Source of the DNA: Candidatus Acidiferrales bacterium
Lineage (GTDB): Bacteria; Bacteroidota; Ignavibacteria; Kryptoniales; JAKASW01
Length of the DNA: 64,000 nucleotides
Assembly: GCA_035515795.1 (NCBI GenBank)
Contig: DATJAY010000035.1
Span: 156,048-220,047 of the forward strand
Reading direction: 5' to 3'
How positions within the stretch are numbered: position 1 is the stretch's first letter; each line of letters begins with the position of its first letter. The notes beneath the pieces are model-generated. The model was not told the origin of the DNA. It ran no database searches and saw nothing but the letters and a program-made list of their open reading frames with translations. The position numbers and the translations under genes are program-made. Shown here piece after piece: positions 1 to 7,898 of the stretch.

Positions 1-1
1 A

Positions 2-199
2 AAAGGGAAGGGTCATGGCACAGATCCGCACCTCGATACACGCAGTTATCCCGGGACAAACGCAGTGTTCATGATTGCTTTTGAAGAGGAAGCCTCGCTC
101 GAAAAGCTCGTTCACGAAATCAATGGAGCAAACAAAGAAATACCACGACCGGACGATCACATAAGATTGTTCCAGGTGCCGTTGGAAAGAATCGTATAG
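2..199 (+). CDS. PII-like transporter-associated protein, C-terminal part (cut by window edge)
   Basis: An open frame enters from the left edge and ends at TAG 197-199, leaving 65 residues. It includes the stretches GTDPHLDTRSYPGTNAVFM and HIRLFQVPLERIV. The pattern of a G-rich loop followed by a P-G-x-N-x-x-F strand and an aromatic C-terminal strand resembles the small PII-like proteins encoded beside RND-type exporters in Bacteroidota. That assignment rests on a remembered pattern and on only the C-terminal half, so it is tentative. The gene converges on the DinB-like gene, with only 4 nt between the two stop codons. Confidence 0.45.
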   Translation, partial: KGKGHGTDPHLDTRSYPGTNAVFMIAFEEEASLEKLVHEINGANKEIPRPDDHIRLFQVPLERIV

Positions 200-203
200 C
201 TGC

Positions 204-728
204 CTACCACCCCATTCTTTTCTTCAGAGAAGTTATATGTGCCACATGGTGTTTGCCGTGCCATGCGTACATCTGAAGTGTCTTGTCAAGAATGCTCACT
301 CCGCTTTCAGGATGGACAAATTTTCGATTGAAGTCTTCCGGTTTCATGGAGCGGAGAAGCAGTACCCATCTTTGATGCAGGCTCTCTAAAAGGTTAAGAG
401 ACATCTCAATATCAGCCGTCCTTGCGTCCGGCAGTTCGGCCCATAATTGCTGTTCGTACGGTTTTATCATAGGCTCGTTTTCAGTCAATGCAAGCCTGAA
501 CCTGATATACGCGTTCATGTGGCTGTCCGGAACATGATGAACCACCTGCCTAACAGTCCATCCTCCCGGACGATACGGTGTATCGAGCTGCATCTTTGTA
601 AGTCCGCTCACCGCCGCTCGAAGAGCCGCCGGGACCGCGGCGATATCGTCGACAAGCTGACGTCGTTTCACTTCGGTTAATTCCTGCTCTGGTATGAACT
701 TGCCTATCGGATAACTTAGGTCTTCCAT
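204..728 (-). CDS. DinB/YfiT-like putative metal-dependent hydrolase (bacillithiol-transferase type)
   Basis: 174 residues with the four-helix DinB-superfamily layout. A PGGWTVRQVVHHVPDSHMN block (His64/His65) is followed by a C-terminal WHGKHHVAH block (His157, His160/161, His164), which would supply the three-histidine metal site of YfiT/BstA proteins. Family members act as thiol transferases or hydrolases in the cytosol; the substrate here cannot be read from sequence. It is the last gene of the minus-strand group uvrC-sco-PCu(A)C-dinB, 25 nt after the copper chaperone. The full-length match to the YfiT pattern makes the family call fairly safe, the activity less so. Confidence 0.8.
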   Translation of the reverse strand: MEDLSYPIGKFIPEQELTEVKRRQLVDDIAAVPAALRAAVSGLTKMQLDTPYRPGGWTVRQVVHHVPDSHMNAYIRFRLALTENEPMIKPYEQQLWAELPDARTADIEMSLNLLESLHQRWVLLLRSMKPEDFNRKFVHPESGVSILDKTLQMYAWHGKHHVAHITSLKKRMGW

Positions 729-753
729 TTAACCTTCCTTTTTGATTTGATAT

Positions 754-1209
754 CTATTCTTTTACTACTGCATCGACTTCCACAGTTCCGTTTTGTTTGA
801 AAAAAAGTTTAAATCTCAATTTCATTCCGATTTTCAGATTTTCCTTTACGCTCATAAGCATAATGTGGTATCCACCGGGTTCAAACTCGATGCTGGAGTC
901 TGCCGGCACGACGACAAATTCTACCCGCCTCATTCCTACCAACCCGTTTTCCCTGTATGACTCATGAAGTTGTGCCATCTCCGCGAAGTCTGCTTTGACG
1001 TCGTACAACGTATCCGGAATATCCGATGAGTTTGAAATTCTGAAATATCCCGCACTTGTCATTCCTTTGGCGACCGGCCGGACGTAGGCGTCTTCAACTT
1101 TGACAGCGGAGGCGGGATGCTGAAAGCCGGAGGCCGCGAGCCACAGCAACCCGAAAATCAACAAGGGAATTGTTCTTCGTGTTCTCTGTATCCTGCTTCG
1201 TGTATCCAT
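754..1209 (-). CDS. PCu(A)C-type periplasmic copper chaperone
   Basis: 151 residues. The N-terminus has a basic n-region and a hydrophobic stretch at about residues 13-30, consistent with export. The copper site motif of this family, H-X10-M-X21-H-X-M, is present exactly: His82, Met93, His115 and Met117. Such proteins carry Cu(I) in the periplasm and help load the CuA centre of cytochrome oxidase together with Sco proteins. The gene begins 3 nt after the sco stop, so the two are very probably cotranscribed and partners. Confidence 0.88.
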   Translation of the reverse strand: MDTRSRIQRTRRTIPLLIFGLLWLAASGFQHPASAVKVEDAYVRPVAKGMTSAGYFRISNSSDIPDTLYDVKADFAEMAQLHESYRENGLVGMRRVEFVVVPADSSIEFEPGGYHIMLMSVKENLKIGMKLRFKLFFKQNGTVEVDAVVKE

Positions 1210-1212
1210 TTT

Positions 1213-1824
1213 CTACTCCAGTGATTTTATGTCCTTTACAATTTGTCCGAAGTCAAGCTGACTTCCGCCGTATGTTCCGCGTACTCTTCCCTCCTGATCA
1301 ATTAATACGCACTTGTCCGTGTGCGTGATGTAGTAAACGAGTCCCACACCTCCTGTATATGATGAGTCACCGGGGAAATACCTGATGTCCATCGAGTATA
1401 AAACCGAATCCGTGTTTGCTTTGGGCCCGCTCAAGAAATCCCAGTCCTTGGGATTTATTCCGCGAATTTTCGCGTATTCTTTTAGAACTTGCGGTGTATC
1501 TCTATTTGGATCAAATGTCAACGTAACAAACCGAACGTTCCTTAGTCCGGCTGCCGAGAGTGTATCCTGAAGATGCTGCATGTTGTTTGTGGTTAACGGA
1601 CAGATGTCGGGGCAGTGTGTGTAGATAAAGGACATAACTACAATTCTTCCACTGTACTTCGACGGGAAAGAAACATGTACGCTGTCTTGATTCAGAAACG
1701 AGCAGCTCATTCCGCTGAGATCATAAATTACTGGAAGTCTGCTGCAGCCGAAAAAGAAGCAGCCAACGAGAAGCAAGATGGAAAAGGACAAACGGTAAAA
1801 TGAAGAAAAAAGATTTCGCTTCAC
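1213..1824 (-). CDS. SCO1/SenC-family copper chaperone lipoprotein
   Basis: 203 residues. A lipobox ends at Cys22 (LLVGC), with a possible second candidate at Cys27, so the protein is probably anchored in a membrane facing the periplasm. The thioredoxin-like fold carries the Sco copper ligands CPDIC (Cys71, Cys75) and a distal His168. Sco proteins deliver copper to, or reduce, the CuA site of cytochrome c oxidase. The ATG overlaps the uvrC stop by 4 nt (ATGA), implying translational coupling, although the functional link to uvrC is probably only positional. The PCu(A)C gene follows immediately. Confidence 0.9.
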   Translation of the reverse strand: MKRNLFSSFYRLSFSILLLVGCFFFGCSRLPVIYDLSGMSCSFLNQDSVHVSFPSKYSGRIVVMSFIYTHCPDICPLTTNNMQHLQDTLSAAGLRNVRFVTLTFDPNRDTPQVLKEYAKIRGINPKDWDFLSGPKANTDSVLYSMDIRYFPGDSSYTGGVGLVYYITHTDKCVLIDQEGRVRGTYGGSQLDFGQIVKDIKSLE

Positions 1825-3692
1825 TTCTTGACATCTTCTCCTTTCAACCTGAAATATGATTGTATGCTCTCTGCTGCTTTCATGCCGACAACTTTTGCAA
1901 TATCTTCGAGGGAGGCGTCCTGAACTCCTTTCACGGAGCCGAATTGACGCAGCAATTTCGTCGCTCTCGTCTCTCCGATTCCTTCGATACCGGTAAGTTG
2001 AGTCGAGATAACCCTCTTTTCACGCAGCGACCTGTGAAAAGTTATGGCGAACCTGTGCGCTTCATCGCGGATATGCTGAAGGAGTTTCAGTGCAGAAGAT
2101 GTCCGTGGAAGCAAGATGGATTCGCTCTCGCCGGGGACGAACACCTCTTCAAGTCGCTTTGCGAGGCCGATTATCGGCTGATTCTCAAGACCGATCTGCC
2201 GCAAGATTTCAACCGCCGATGAGAGTTGTCCTTTTCCTCCGTCGACGACGACGAGATCGGGAGACTGTCCGCCTTCGTTCATGACGCGCGTGTATCTTCT
2301 TTCAATTACCTCTTCCATACTCGCAAAATCGTCGGGACCGACTACGGTTCTGATCTTAAATTTTCTGTAATCACTCTTTCGCGGTTTCCCATCGACGAAT
2401 ACTACCATGGATGCCACCGGGTCGCTTCCTTGTATATTCGAGTTGTCGAAACATTCGATCCGTCTCGGCGGTGCCGGAAGATGCAGGTCTCTCTGCAGAG
2501 CCTGAAGGGTGTGCGGGACAGTCTCCTTCCCTTTTTCTTTCTGGATTTTCAATTCGTCAAGCATGAACTTCGCATTTGCACGACACATCTTGATGAGTTT
2601 CAAATCCTCGCCGTCCGCCGGAACCACAATCTTTACGTCACTGCCGCGCTTCGATCTGGCGATGTCTTCGATGAACTCCACTTCGACCGGCTCGGCTGAG
2701 AGGTAAATCTCAGGCGGGATATAATCGGCGTTGACATAATATCTCTCGATCAAAGTCTGTATCATTTCCGATTCGGAGCGCTCGGCAACATTTGAAAGAT
2801 AGAAGTGCTGTTTTCCGATAAGCTTTCCATCACGCACTTTGAAGATCACACCGCATCCATCGTCCCCTTCACTCACCGCAGCAATAATGTCTCGCTCGAT
2901 CAGCTCAAGCGAAACGATTTTCTGCTTTTCCGAATAGACTTTTATTGCGTCGATTTTCTTCTTTGCCAGCCCGGCTTTCTCAAATTCAAGTCTTTCGGAA
3001 TGTATCGACATCTCATCGGTGAGCTGGCGGACGAGGTCACGCGTCTTCCCTCGAAGGAGTTTCTCCACCTGAGAAATCATCCCGTTGTATTCTTGCAGCG
3101 ACACCAGTCCCTCGCAAGGACCGCCGCACTTGCCTATATGATAGTCGAGGCATATTTTCCACTTTTTGTTCGAGATGTTCTCGACGGTGAGAGGAAGCCT
3201 GCAGCTTCTGATCTGAAAAATGTCGCGGACGGATTTCAGCGCATAGCGCATCGTCTTAACGTCGGTGTATGGTCCGTAATAACGTGATCCATCCTGCTTG
3301 ATTTTTCTGGTGACGTAAACTCTCGGGAACGGTTCGTTCGTCACGATGATGTACGGATAGCTCTTGTCATCTCTGAGGTCGATGTTGTAGCGAGGCTTGA
3401 TCTTTTTTATGAGTGTATTCTCAAGTATCAGAGCCTCCATTTCTGTGTCTGTCACGATCACTTCGAGGTCGGCAATTTTCGAAACCATCACCTTCGTCTT
3501 CGGGTCGTGATCATGGCCCTTCTGGAAATAAGAACGAACGCGGTTCCTCAGGATCTTCGCTTTCCCGACGTATATGATTTTACCTTCGGCGTTCTTGAAC
3601 TGGTACACGCCTGGAAACCTCGGCAGATTGTTGAGCTTTTCCTTCAACTGGAATCCGACATCCTGGATTTCTATATCATTATAAATGGCCAT
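1821..3692 (-). CDS. uvrC: UvrABC system protein C (excinuclease subunit C)
   Basis: 623 residues, normal UvrC length. The N-terminal GIY-YIG nuclease (about 25-100) has PGVYQF and IIYVGKAK followed by a catalytic Glu in LILENTLIK. A cysteine-containing segment follows at about 160-195, then a UVR motif at about 205-240. The RNase H-like second nuclease carries ECFDNSNIQG and VVVDGGKGQL, and a helix-hairpin-helix pair (GIEGIGETRATKLL) closes the protein. It makes the 3' and 5' incisions in nucleotide excision repair. It is the first gene of the minus-strand group and overlaps sco by 4 nt. Confidence 0.97.
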   Translation of the reverse strand: MAIYNDIEIQDVGFQLKEKLNNLPRFPGVYQFKNAEGKIIYVGKAKILRNRVRSYFQKGHDHDPKTKVMVSKIADLEVIVTDTEMEALILENTLIKKIKPRYNIDLRDDKSYPYIIVTNEPFPRVYVTRKIKQDGSRYYGPYTDVKTMRYALKSVRDIFQIRSCRLPLTVENISNKKWKICLDYHIGKCGGPCEGLVSLQEYNGMISQVEKLLRGKTRDLVRQLTDEMSIHSERLEFEKAGLAKKKIDAIKVYSEKQKIVSLELIERDIIAAVSEGDDGCGVIFKVRDGKLIGKQHFYLSNVAERSESEMIQTLIERYYVNADYIPPEIYLSAEPVEVEFIEDIARSKRGSDVKIVVPADGEDLKLIKMCRANAKFMLDELKIQKEKGKETVPHTLQALQRDLHLPAPPRRIECFDNSNIQGSDPVASMVVFVDGKPRKSDYRKFKIRTVVGPDDFASMEEVIERRYTRVMNEGGQSPDLVVVDGGKGQLSSAVEILRQIGLENQPIIGLAKRLEEVFVPGESESILLPRTSSALKLLQHIRDEAHRFAITFHRSLREKRVISTQLTGIEGIGETRATKLLRQFGSVKGVQDASLEDIAKVVGMKAAESIQSYFRLKGEDVKK

Positions 3693-3777
3693 TAGCTGCT
3701 AACGATCGAGCACCGGGGAAAACATTTTTTAATTCTTTCCGCGCAACTCTTAAACATTACCTTTCCTGTCCGTCGAC

Positions 3778-4185
3778 CTATTTCTTCTTCTCGCTCAATT
3801 CCACGAGGACTCCGCCTGTCGTCCTCGGATGTATAAACGCAATCAGATGTCCATCCGCTCCCAAACGAGGCTGTTCGTCGATGAGTTGAAATCCTGCCGC
3901 CTTCAGACGAGAGAGCTCCGACCTGATATCCTTGACCTCAAAGCAGATGTGGTGAATTCCCTCCCCGCGCTTTTGTATAAATTTGGAGATCGTGGATGAT
4001 GGATCGGTAGGACCGGCGAGCTCGATCTTTGATTCGCCTATCGGAATCATTCCCACGCGCACTTTTTGGTCGGGTACCTCCTCGATCAATTGAACTTCGT
4101 TCCCCACAAGGGTTTCGAACGCTTTTTTTGCCACTTCCAAATTTTCAACGGCAATGGCAATGTGGCTGATTTTAAGAAAACTCAT
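3778..4185 (-). CDS. mce: Methylmalonyl-CoA epimerase (glyoxalase/VOC fold)
   Basis: 135 residues starting MSFLKISHIAIAVENL. The start at 4185 is favoured over an in-frame extension of 44 residues because a perfect GGAGG lies at 4191-4195 on the mRNA strand and the family begins exactly here. Two VOC beta-alpha-beta modules carry metal ligands in the expected places: His in ISHIAIAV, His in GIHHICFEV and Glu in GVLVELSE. The enzyme interconverts the methylmalonyl-CoA epimers in propionyl-CoA/succinyl-CoA metabolism. No mutase gene is visible nearby. It is transcribed divergently from the methyltransferase at 4330. Confidence 0.9.
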   Translation of the reverse strand: MSFLKISHIAIAVENLEVAKKAFETLVGNEVQLIEEVPDQKVRVGMIPIGESKIELAGPTDPSSTISKFIQKRGEGIHHICFEVKDIRSELSRLKAAGFQLIDEQPRLGADGHLIAFIHPRTTGGVLVELSEKKK

Positions 4186-4190
4186 GATTA

Positions 4191-4195
4191 CCTCC
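4191..4195 (-). promoter_or_regulatory. Ribosome binding site that fixes the mce start
   Basis: GGAGG on the minus strand, 5 nt upstream of the ATG at 4185-4183. It decides for the shorter 135-residue product against a longer in-frame reading that starts at 4317. Confidence 0.8.
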
Positions 4196-4329
4196 AGAAA
4201 AGTTTTTTCATTGAATATGCCGGAGCGTTCCGAACCGGCTCGCGACAGTGTAAGAAAGATATTTTTTCGTGAAAAAGTTCCGATATAAAAAGTAATATTC
4301 GGAGGCCTCGCTATCAAGAAGGATCAAAT

Positions 4330-4950
4330 ATGCCGGTGAACGTTTTTGACTGGTTTCTCGTACCCTACCTGTCGCAGGACCAAAAGGCCGGACTCGTCGC
4401 CTCCGGCGATCCCGTACGATACGGGACAATTTTCCTGTCATTGGAAAAAATAAATACTGATAATATCCCCGGCTCCATTGCCGAGTGCGGAGTCTACAAA
4501 GGAGTCCTGAGTAAATTCCTCCACAAGGTATTTCCCGAGCGACAACTTTTTCTTTTCGACACTTTCCGGGGATTCGACACTCGCGATCCCAGCGCAGCGT
4601 CAGATGACAGATTTAAAGATACGTCTGTTGAGAGCGTTTTGGATTACATTGGGGACACCACCAATATCGTGGTTCGAAAAGGCTATTTCCCTGAAACTGC
4701 AACCGGATTGGAAAACGAAAAATTTTCATTCGTGATGGTTGACTTCGACAAATATGAGCCGACCCTTGCTGCATTAGATTTCTTTTATCCGCGCACCCAC
4801 AAAGGCGGGTTCATCTTTGTTCACGATTACAATAGTCCGGAATCGGATTGGGGATGTTCAAAAGCTCTCAATCTGTTCTTGTCGGATAAGCCCGAAAAGC
4901 CTGTATCGATCCCCGACTCCTGGGGAACCGCCCTCTTCAGAAAAATCTGA
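4330..4950 (+). CDS. TylF/macrocin O-methyltransferase-like SAM-dependent methyltransferase
   Basis: 206 residues, preceded by AAGGA 8 nt before the ATG. The SAM-binding region reads IAECGVYKGVLSKFL (glycine-rich motif I), followed by LFLFDTFRGFD, with a metal-binding-type acidic stretch FVMVDFDKYEP and FVHDYNSP further on. This order is typical of the TylF family, which methylates sugar hydroxyls in macrolides but is also common as a stand-alone gene in sugar or glycan clusters. No glycan cluster surrounds it here, so the substrate is open. Confidence 0.72.
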   Translation: MPVNVFDWFLVPYLSQDQKAGLVASGDPVRYGTIFLSLEKINTDNIPGSIAECGVYKGVLSKFLHKVFPERQLFLFDTFRGFDTRDPSAASDDRFKDTSVESVLDYIGDTTNIVVRKGYFPETATGLENEKFSFVMVDFDKYEPTLAALDFFYPRTHKGGFIFVHDYNSPESDWGCSKALNLFLSDKPEKPVSIPDSWGTALFRKI

Positions 4951-5086
4951 CGCCAATCTTATCTCCTTTTGCTTAGGCAGACGGTAGTAACAGTATCCAC
5001 AGTTTCAAAATTTCTCGGTACCACTTTGCATAAGTGGAATCTTCACCTGTCATGGGCTTGTTGAAAAGAGAAAGAGGACAACAACA

Positions 5087-5812
5087 ATGACCACCATAAC
5101 CGAAATTGCTCCGGATGTTTTTCGTGTCTCGACGTTTCTGTCCGACGGAAACATACAGATGAATCAATTTCTTGTCAGAGACGAAGAACCGCTTCTATGG
5201 CACACGGGACAAAAATATTTATTCGCGGAAGTGCGGGAAGGCATAAGCAAGCTGATCGACCCGACGAAGCTTCGTTGGATCGGGTTCAGCCATTTCGAGC
5301 CTGACGAATGCGGCTCGCTGAACAATTGGTTTGAAATCGCTCCTTCGTCCAATGCATTCTGCAGTCTTGTCGGCGCAAATGTGAACATGAGAGACTTTGC
5401 ATCTCACCCTGTGCGCGGCATGACACACAACGAAGCGCTGCCAACGGGAAAATACAAATTCCGTTTTCAATCTACTCCGCACCTCCCTCATGGCTGGGAT
5501 GCCGGACTGCTGTTTGAAGAAACAAACAGGACGTTGTTTTGTTCCGACCTGTTCCACCAGTTCGGAAATCCTGCTGCTCTAACCGGATCCGACATTGTAG
5601 GAGAGGCAAAGAAGCATCTCCTCAATATTGAATCGGGACCATTCGCGAATTATATCCCTTATACGGTAAATACCGAACGACAATTAAATTCTCTTGCCGA
5701 TCTAGAACCGGCGACACTCGCCATCATGCATGGGTCAAGTTTTGCGGGGAATTGCGAAGAGAGTCTGCACCAGTATTCAATGACGATTAAGGAAATACTG
5801 GGAAGAAAATAA
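5087..5812 (+). CDS. Metallo-beta-lactamase-fold protein, ODP (flavodiiron-like) type
   Basis: 241 residues. The metal motif is HFEPDECG (His69, Glu71, Asp73), the H-x-E-x-D form of flavodiiron and ODP proteins rather than HxHxDH. Further ligands are probably in TPHLPHGWDAG (His132/His135), in FCSDLFH (Asp154) and in the late MHGSSF. No flavodoxin domain follows, so it is the oxygen-binding di-iron type of lone domain, with a possible role in O2, NO or redox sensing. A 6-bp hairpin (ccactt/aagtgg, 5021-5037) lies in the leader. The start follows AGAGGAC. Confidence 0.78.
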   Translation: MTTITEIAPDVFRVSTFLSDGNIQMNQFLVRDEEPLLWHTGQKYLFAEVREGISKLIDPTKLRWIGFSHFEPDECGSLNNWFEIAPSSNAFCSLVGANVNMRDFASHPVRGMTHNEALPTGKYKFRFQSTPHLPHGWDAGLLFEETNRTLFCSDLFHQFGNPAALTGSDIVGEAKKHLLNIESGPFANYIPYTVNTERQLNSLADLEPATLAIMHGSSFAGNCEESLHQYSMTIKEILGRK

Positions 5813-5971
5813 TTTTTAGAATCCGGGGGCGCTCAAATAAAGAGGTTTTCGGTATGCTGAATGTATTGGATAAACTCCGCTAAAAGAAGTAACTTTCATC
5901 GGATCACGATGGAGTGCTGAAACAACTCGCCTTATAAATCGTTGTCTTTCATAAACACAAACCATGACAAA

Positions 5972-7081
5972 ATGACCGACAAAAACAAACGGACCGATAG
6001 GGATCACGTTCTCAGGAAGACGATCGTAAGCGATTTCACGGAAGGCAACATACTTGAATCCTTGCGCCGCGATTTCAAAGAACTCTACAGTTTCTATATC
6101 GACGGCGAGACTCAGGAGAGGCTCAAATCCGAAACGCGGTTCAAACGGTTTGTCCATGCATCGTGGTACCTGTTAAAAAATCTGATCCTCAAACTCACTC
6201 CCGCGAGAAGATTCCTCCTTCTGTTAAGTATCGCCTTCTTTTTGTTCAATGACGCGAGTATTTCAGATAAAAATTTTCACATCTCTATTCACAATAATAT
6301 CATCAGTTACTTTCTTCTCCTTTTGGTCTTGATGCTTGAATTGAAAGACAAGCTTCTTGCCCACGATGAACTACGAATCGGCCGGACCGTCCAGAAGGCG
6401 CTGCTTCCCGAGGAGAACCCTACTCTCTCAGGATGGTCGATCTGGCTTTTCACGAGACCTGCTAACGATGTCGGCGGTGATCTCGTGGATTACGTAAATC
6501 TTGACGGCAATCGTCTCGGACTTGCACTCGGCGACGTAGCAGGAAAAGGACTGGGTGCCGCTCTCCTTATGTCAAAGCTTCAATCGACGCTGCGCGCGAT
6601 TGCGCCAGACTATGAATCTCTGTCCGAACTCGGAGAAAGAATAAATACAATATTCTGCCGCGACAGCCTGCCGAACAAGTTTGCAACGCTGGTTTACATC
6701 GAGCTCGCAGAAAATTCCGGTAGCGTGCGCCTGCTGAATGCCGGCCACTTGCCGCCGCTCGTGCTGCGCGGGAGCAACCTGGAAGAACTCTCTCGCGGTG
6801 CACCCGCTCTCGGATTGCTCAAGACCTCAAAATTCGAAGAGCAGAAAATCGAAATGAACCCGGGCGATTTGCTGGTTGCTTACTCGGACGGTGTCACGGA
6901 AGCCCGCAATGAGAGGGATGAGTTCTTCGGAGATCAGCGATTGAGATCGATAATCGGTAAGTCTGCCGGAATTTCCCCTGACAGAGTCGGCGAGAGAATC
7001 CTGGAAAACGTGGAACGCTTTGTTGGAGAGGCGCCGCGCAGTGACGATCTATCGATGGTGATAATAAAAAGGTGGAGCTGA
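5972..7081 (+). CDS. Membrane-associated SpoIIE/RsbU-type PP2C serine phosphatase
   Basis: 369 residues from the ATG at 5972; a TTG 30 nt upstream is an alternative start. An N-terminal soluble helical part (to about 65) is followed by two hydrophobic segments (about 78-97 and 107-127). The PPM/SpoIIE domain then carries VGGDLVDYV, LGDVAGKGLGAALLM, LLNAGHLPPLVL, AYSDGVTEA and a late SDDLSMVII, the metal-binding aspartates of the family. Such enzymes dephosphorylate anti-sigma antagonist proteins in partner-switching pathways. No STAS or RsbW-type gene is adjacent, so its partners must lie elsewhere. It converges on batE. Confidence 0.87.
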   Translation: MTDKNKRTDRDHVLRKTIVSDFTEGNILESLRRDFKELYSFYIDGETQERLKSETRFKRFVHASWYLLKNLILKLTPARRFLLLLSIAFFLFNDASISDKNFHISIHNNIISYFLLLLVLMLELKDKLLAHDELRIGRTVQKALLPEENPTLSGWSIWLFTRPANDVGGDLVDYVNLDGNRLGLALGDVAGKGLGAALLMSKLQSTLRAIAPDYESLSELGERINTIFCRDSLPNKFATLVYIELAENSGSVRLLNAGHLPPLVLRGSNLEELSRGAPALGLLKTSKFEEQKIEMNPGDLLVAYSDGVTEARNERDEFFGDQRLRSIIGKSAGISPDRVGERILENVERFVGEAPRSDDLSMVIIKRWS

Positions 7082-7127
7082 AAACAAAAACTGAAATTGC
7101 CTCCTCTAGCCTTACGCGGTCCTTAAG

Positions 7128-7898
7128 CTAGATCATCCCTATCTCGTTTTGTTGGATCCATCCTTCTTTGCCGTCCTGCAGTCTTATTTTGACCCAGCTT
7201 TCAACTCGATCCAATTCTCTCACTTTCAATCCTTCATGGATCACGAATGCGTCATTGCTCGTGGAATCCGGCGCCAGCTTCACCACGGTGGTCGGTTCAA
7301 GCACGACGGCATTCTTAACCGTGAGCGCTCTGTTCGCCGAGACAATCCAGAGTGCCGCAGTAATTATCAGAAACAACGCCGATATCAAACCGGAATAGAC
7401 GGAATATTTCTGGAGGTTCAAACCCCTCGCAAAAAAATACAGACCGATGGAAACCAGAAGAAGGAGGTAAAAAAGATAAACCGCAAAAGTCCAGCCTGAT
7501 TCCGGGAACAAGGCAAGAATACTTTCCCACCATTGAAACAAAAAGAACTTCGGCAATGTGTCGATCTTATCCACCGTTTTAGTATTTGCAATTGCAAGAT
7601 TATGCAGTACATCGTCATCGCCGGGTGAAATCTCCAGGGCTTTCTCGTAAAACAAAATCGCGTAGCCTATTTTTCCCTCACGGTAATAAGAGTTGCCGAG
7701 GTTGTAATATAACGAAGTACCGACATAGCCCATGTTGATGACATTCTGATATGCTTCGACCGCTTGTTCATATTGCTTGTTCTGGTAGAACTGATTTCCC
7801 TGCTTCATCAAATCGTCCGCCTCCGAGGCAAAAACGAAATCAGAAATCAGGAAAAGAAGAAATGCGGTCGCCGAAAGAAATTTTATTTTATCAAACAT
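7128..7898 (-). CDS. batE: BatE-like protein: TPR repeats plus SH3-type domain
   Basis: 256 residues. After a signal peptide (cleavage near FVFASEA) come TPR motifs (about 28-105, for example LYYNLGNSYYREGKIGYAI). Two membrane segments (about 137-157 and 168-190) follow, then a C-terminal bacterial SH3-like domain with WVKIRLQDGKEGWI. The same TPR-TM-SH3 order is found in BatE of Bacteroidota aerotolerance operons. It is the last gene of the operon and overlaps batD by 8 nt. The molecular role of Bat proteins is poorly known; a periplasmic complex with BatA-D is the usual model. Confidence 0.85.
   Translation of the reverse strand: MFDKIKFLSATAFLLFLISDFVFASEADDLMKQGNQFYQNKQYEQAVEAYQNVINMGYVGTSLYYNLGNSYYREGKIGYAILFYEKALEISPGDDDVLHNLAIANTKTVDKIDTLPKFFLFQWWESILALFPESGWTFAVYLFYLLLLVSIGLYFFARGLNLQKYSVYSGLISALFLIITAALWIVSANRALTVKNAVVLEPTTVVKLAPDSTSNDAFVIHEGLKVRELDRVESWVKIRLQDGKEGWIQQNEIGMI

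Noticed and set aside
1860..3287. Long plus-strand open frames opposite uvrC
   Set aside because: They mirror the codon structure of uvrC, which is certain, and do not resemble any protein.
4186..4317. 44-residue N-terminal extension of methylmalonyl-CoA epimerase
   Set aside because: GGAGG lies directly before the inner ATG, and the family starts there.
7082..7127. Terminator between the SpoIIE-type gene and batE
   Set aside because: Only a 5-bp stem (ctagc/gctag) with a long loop and no T-run.
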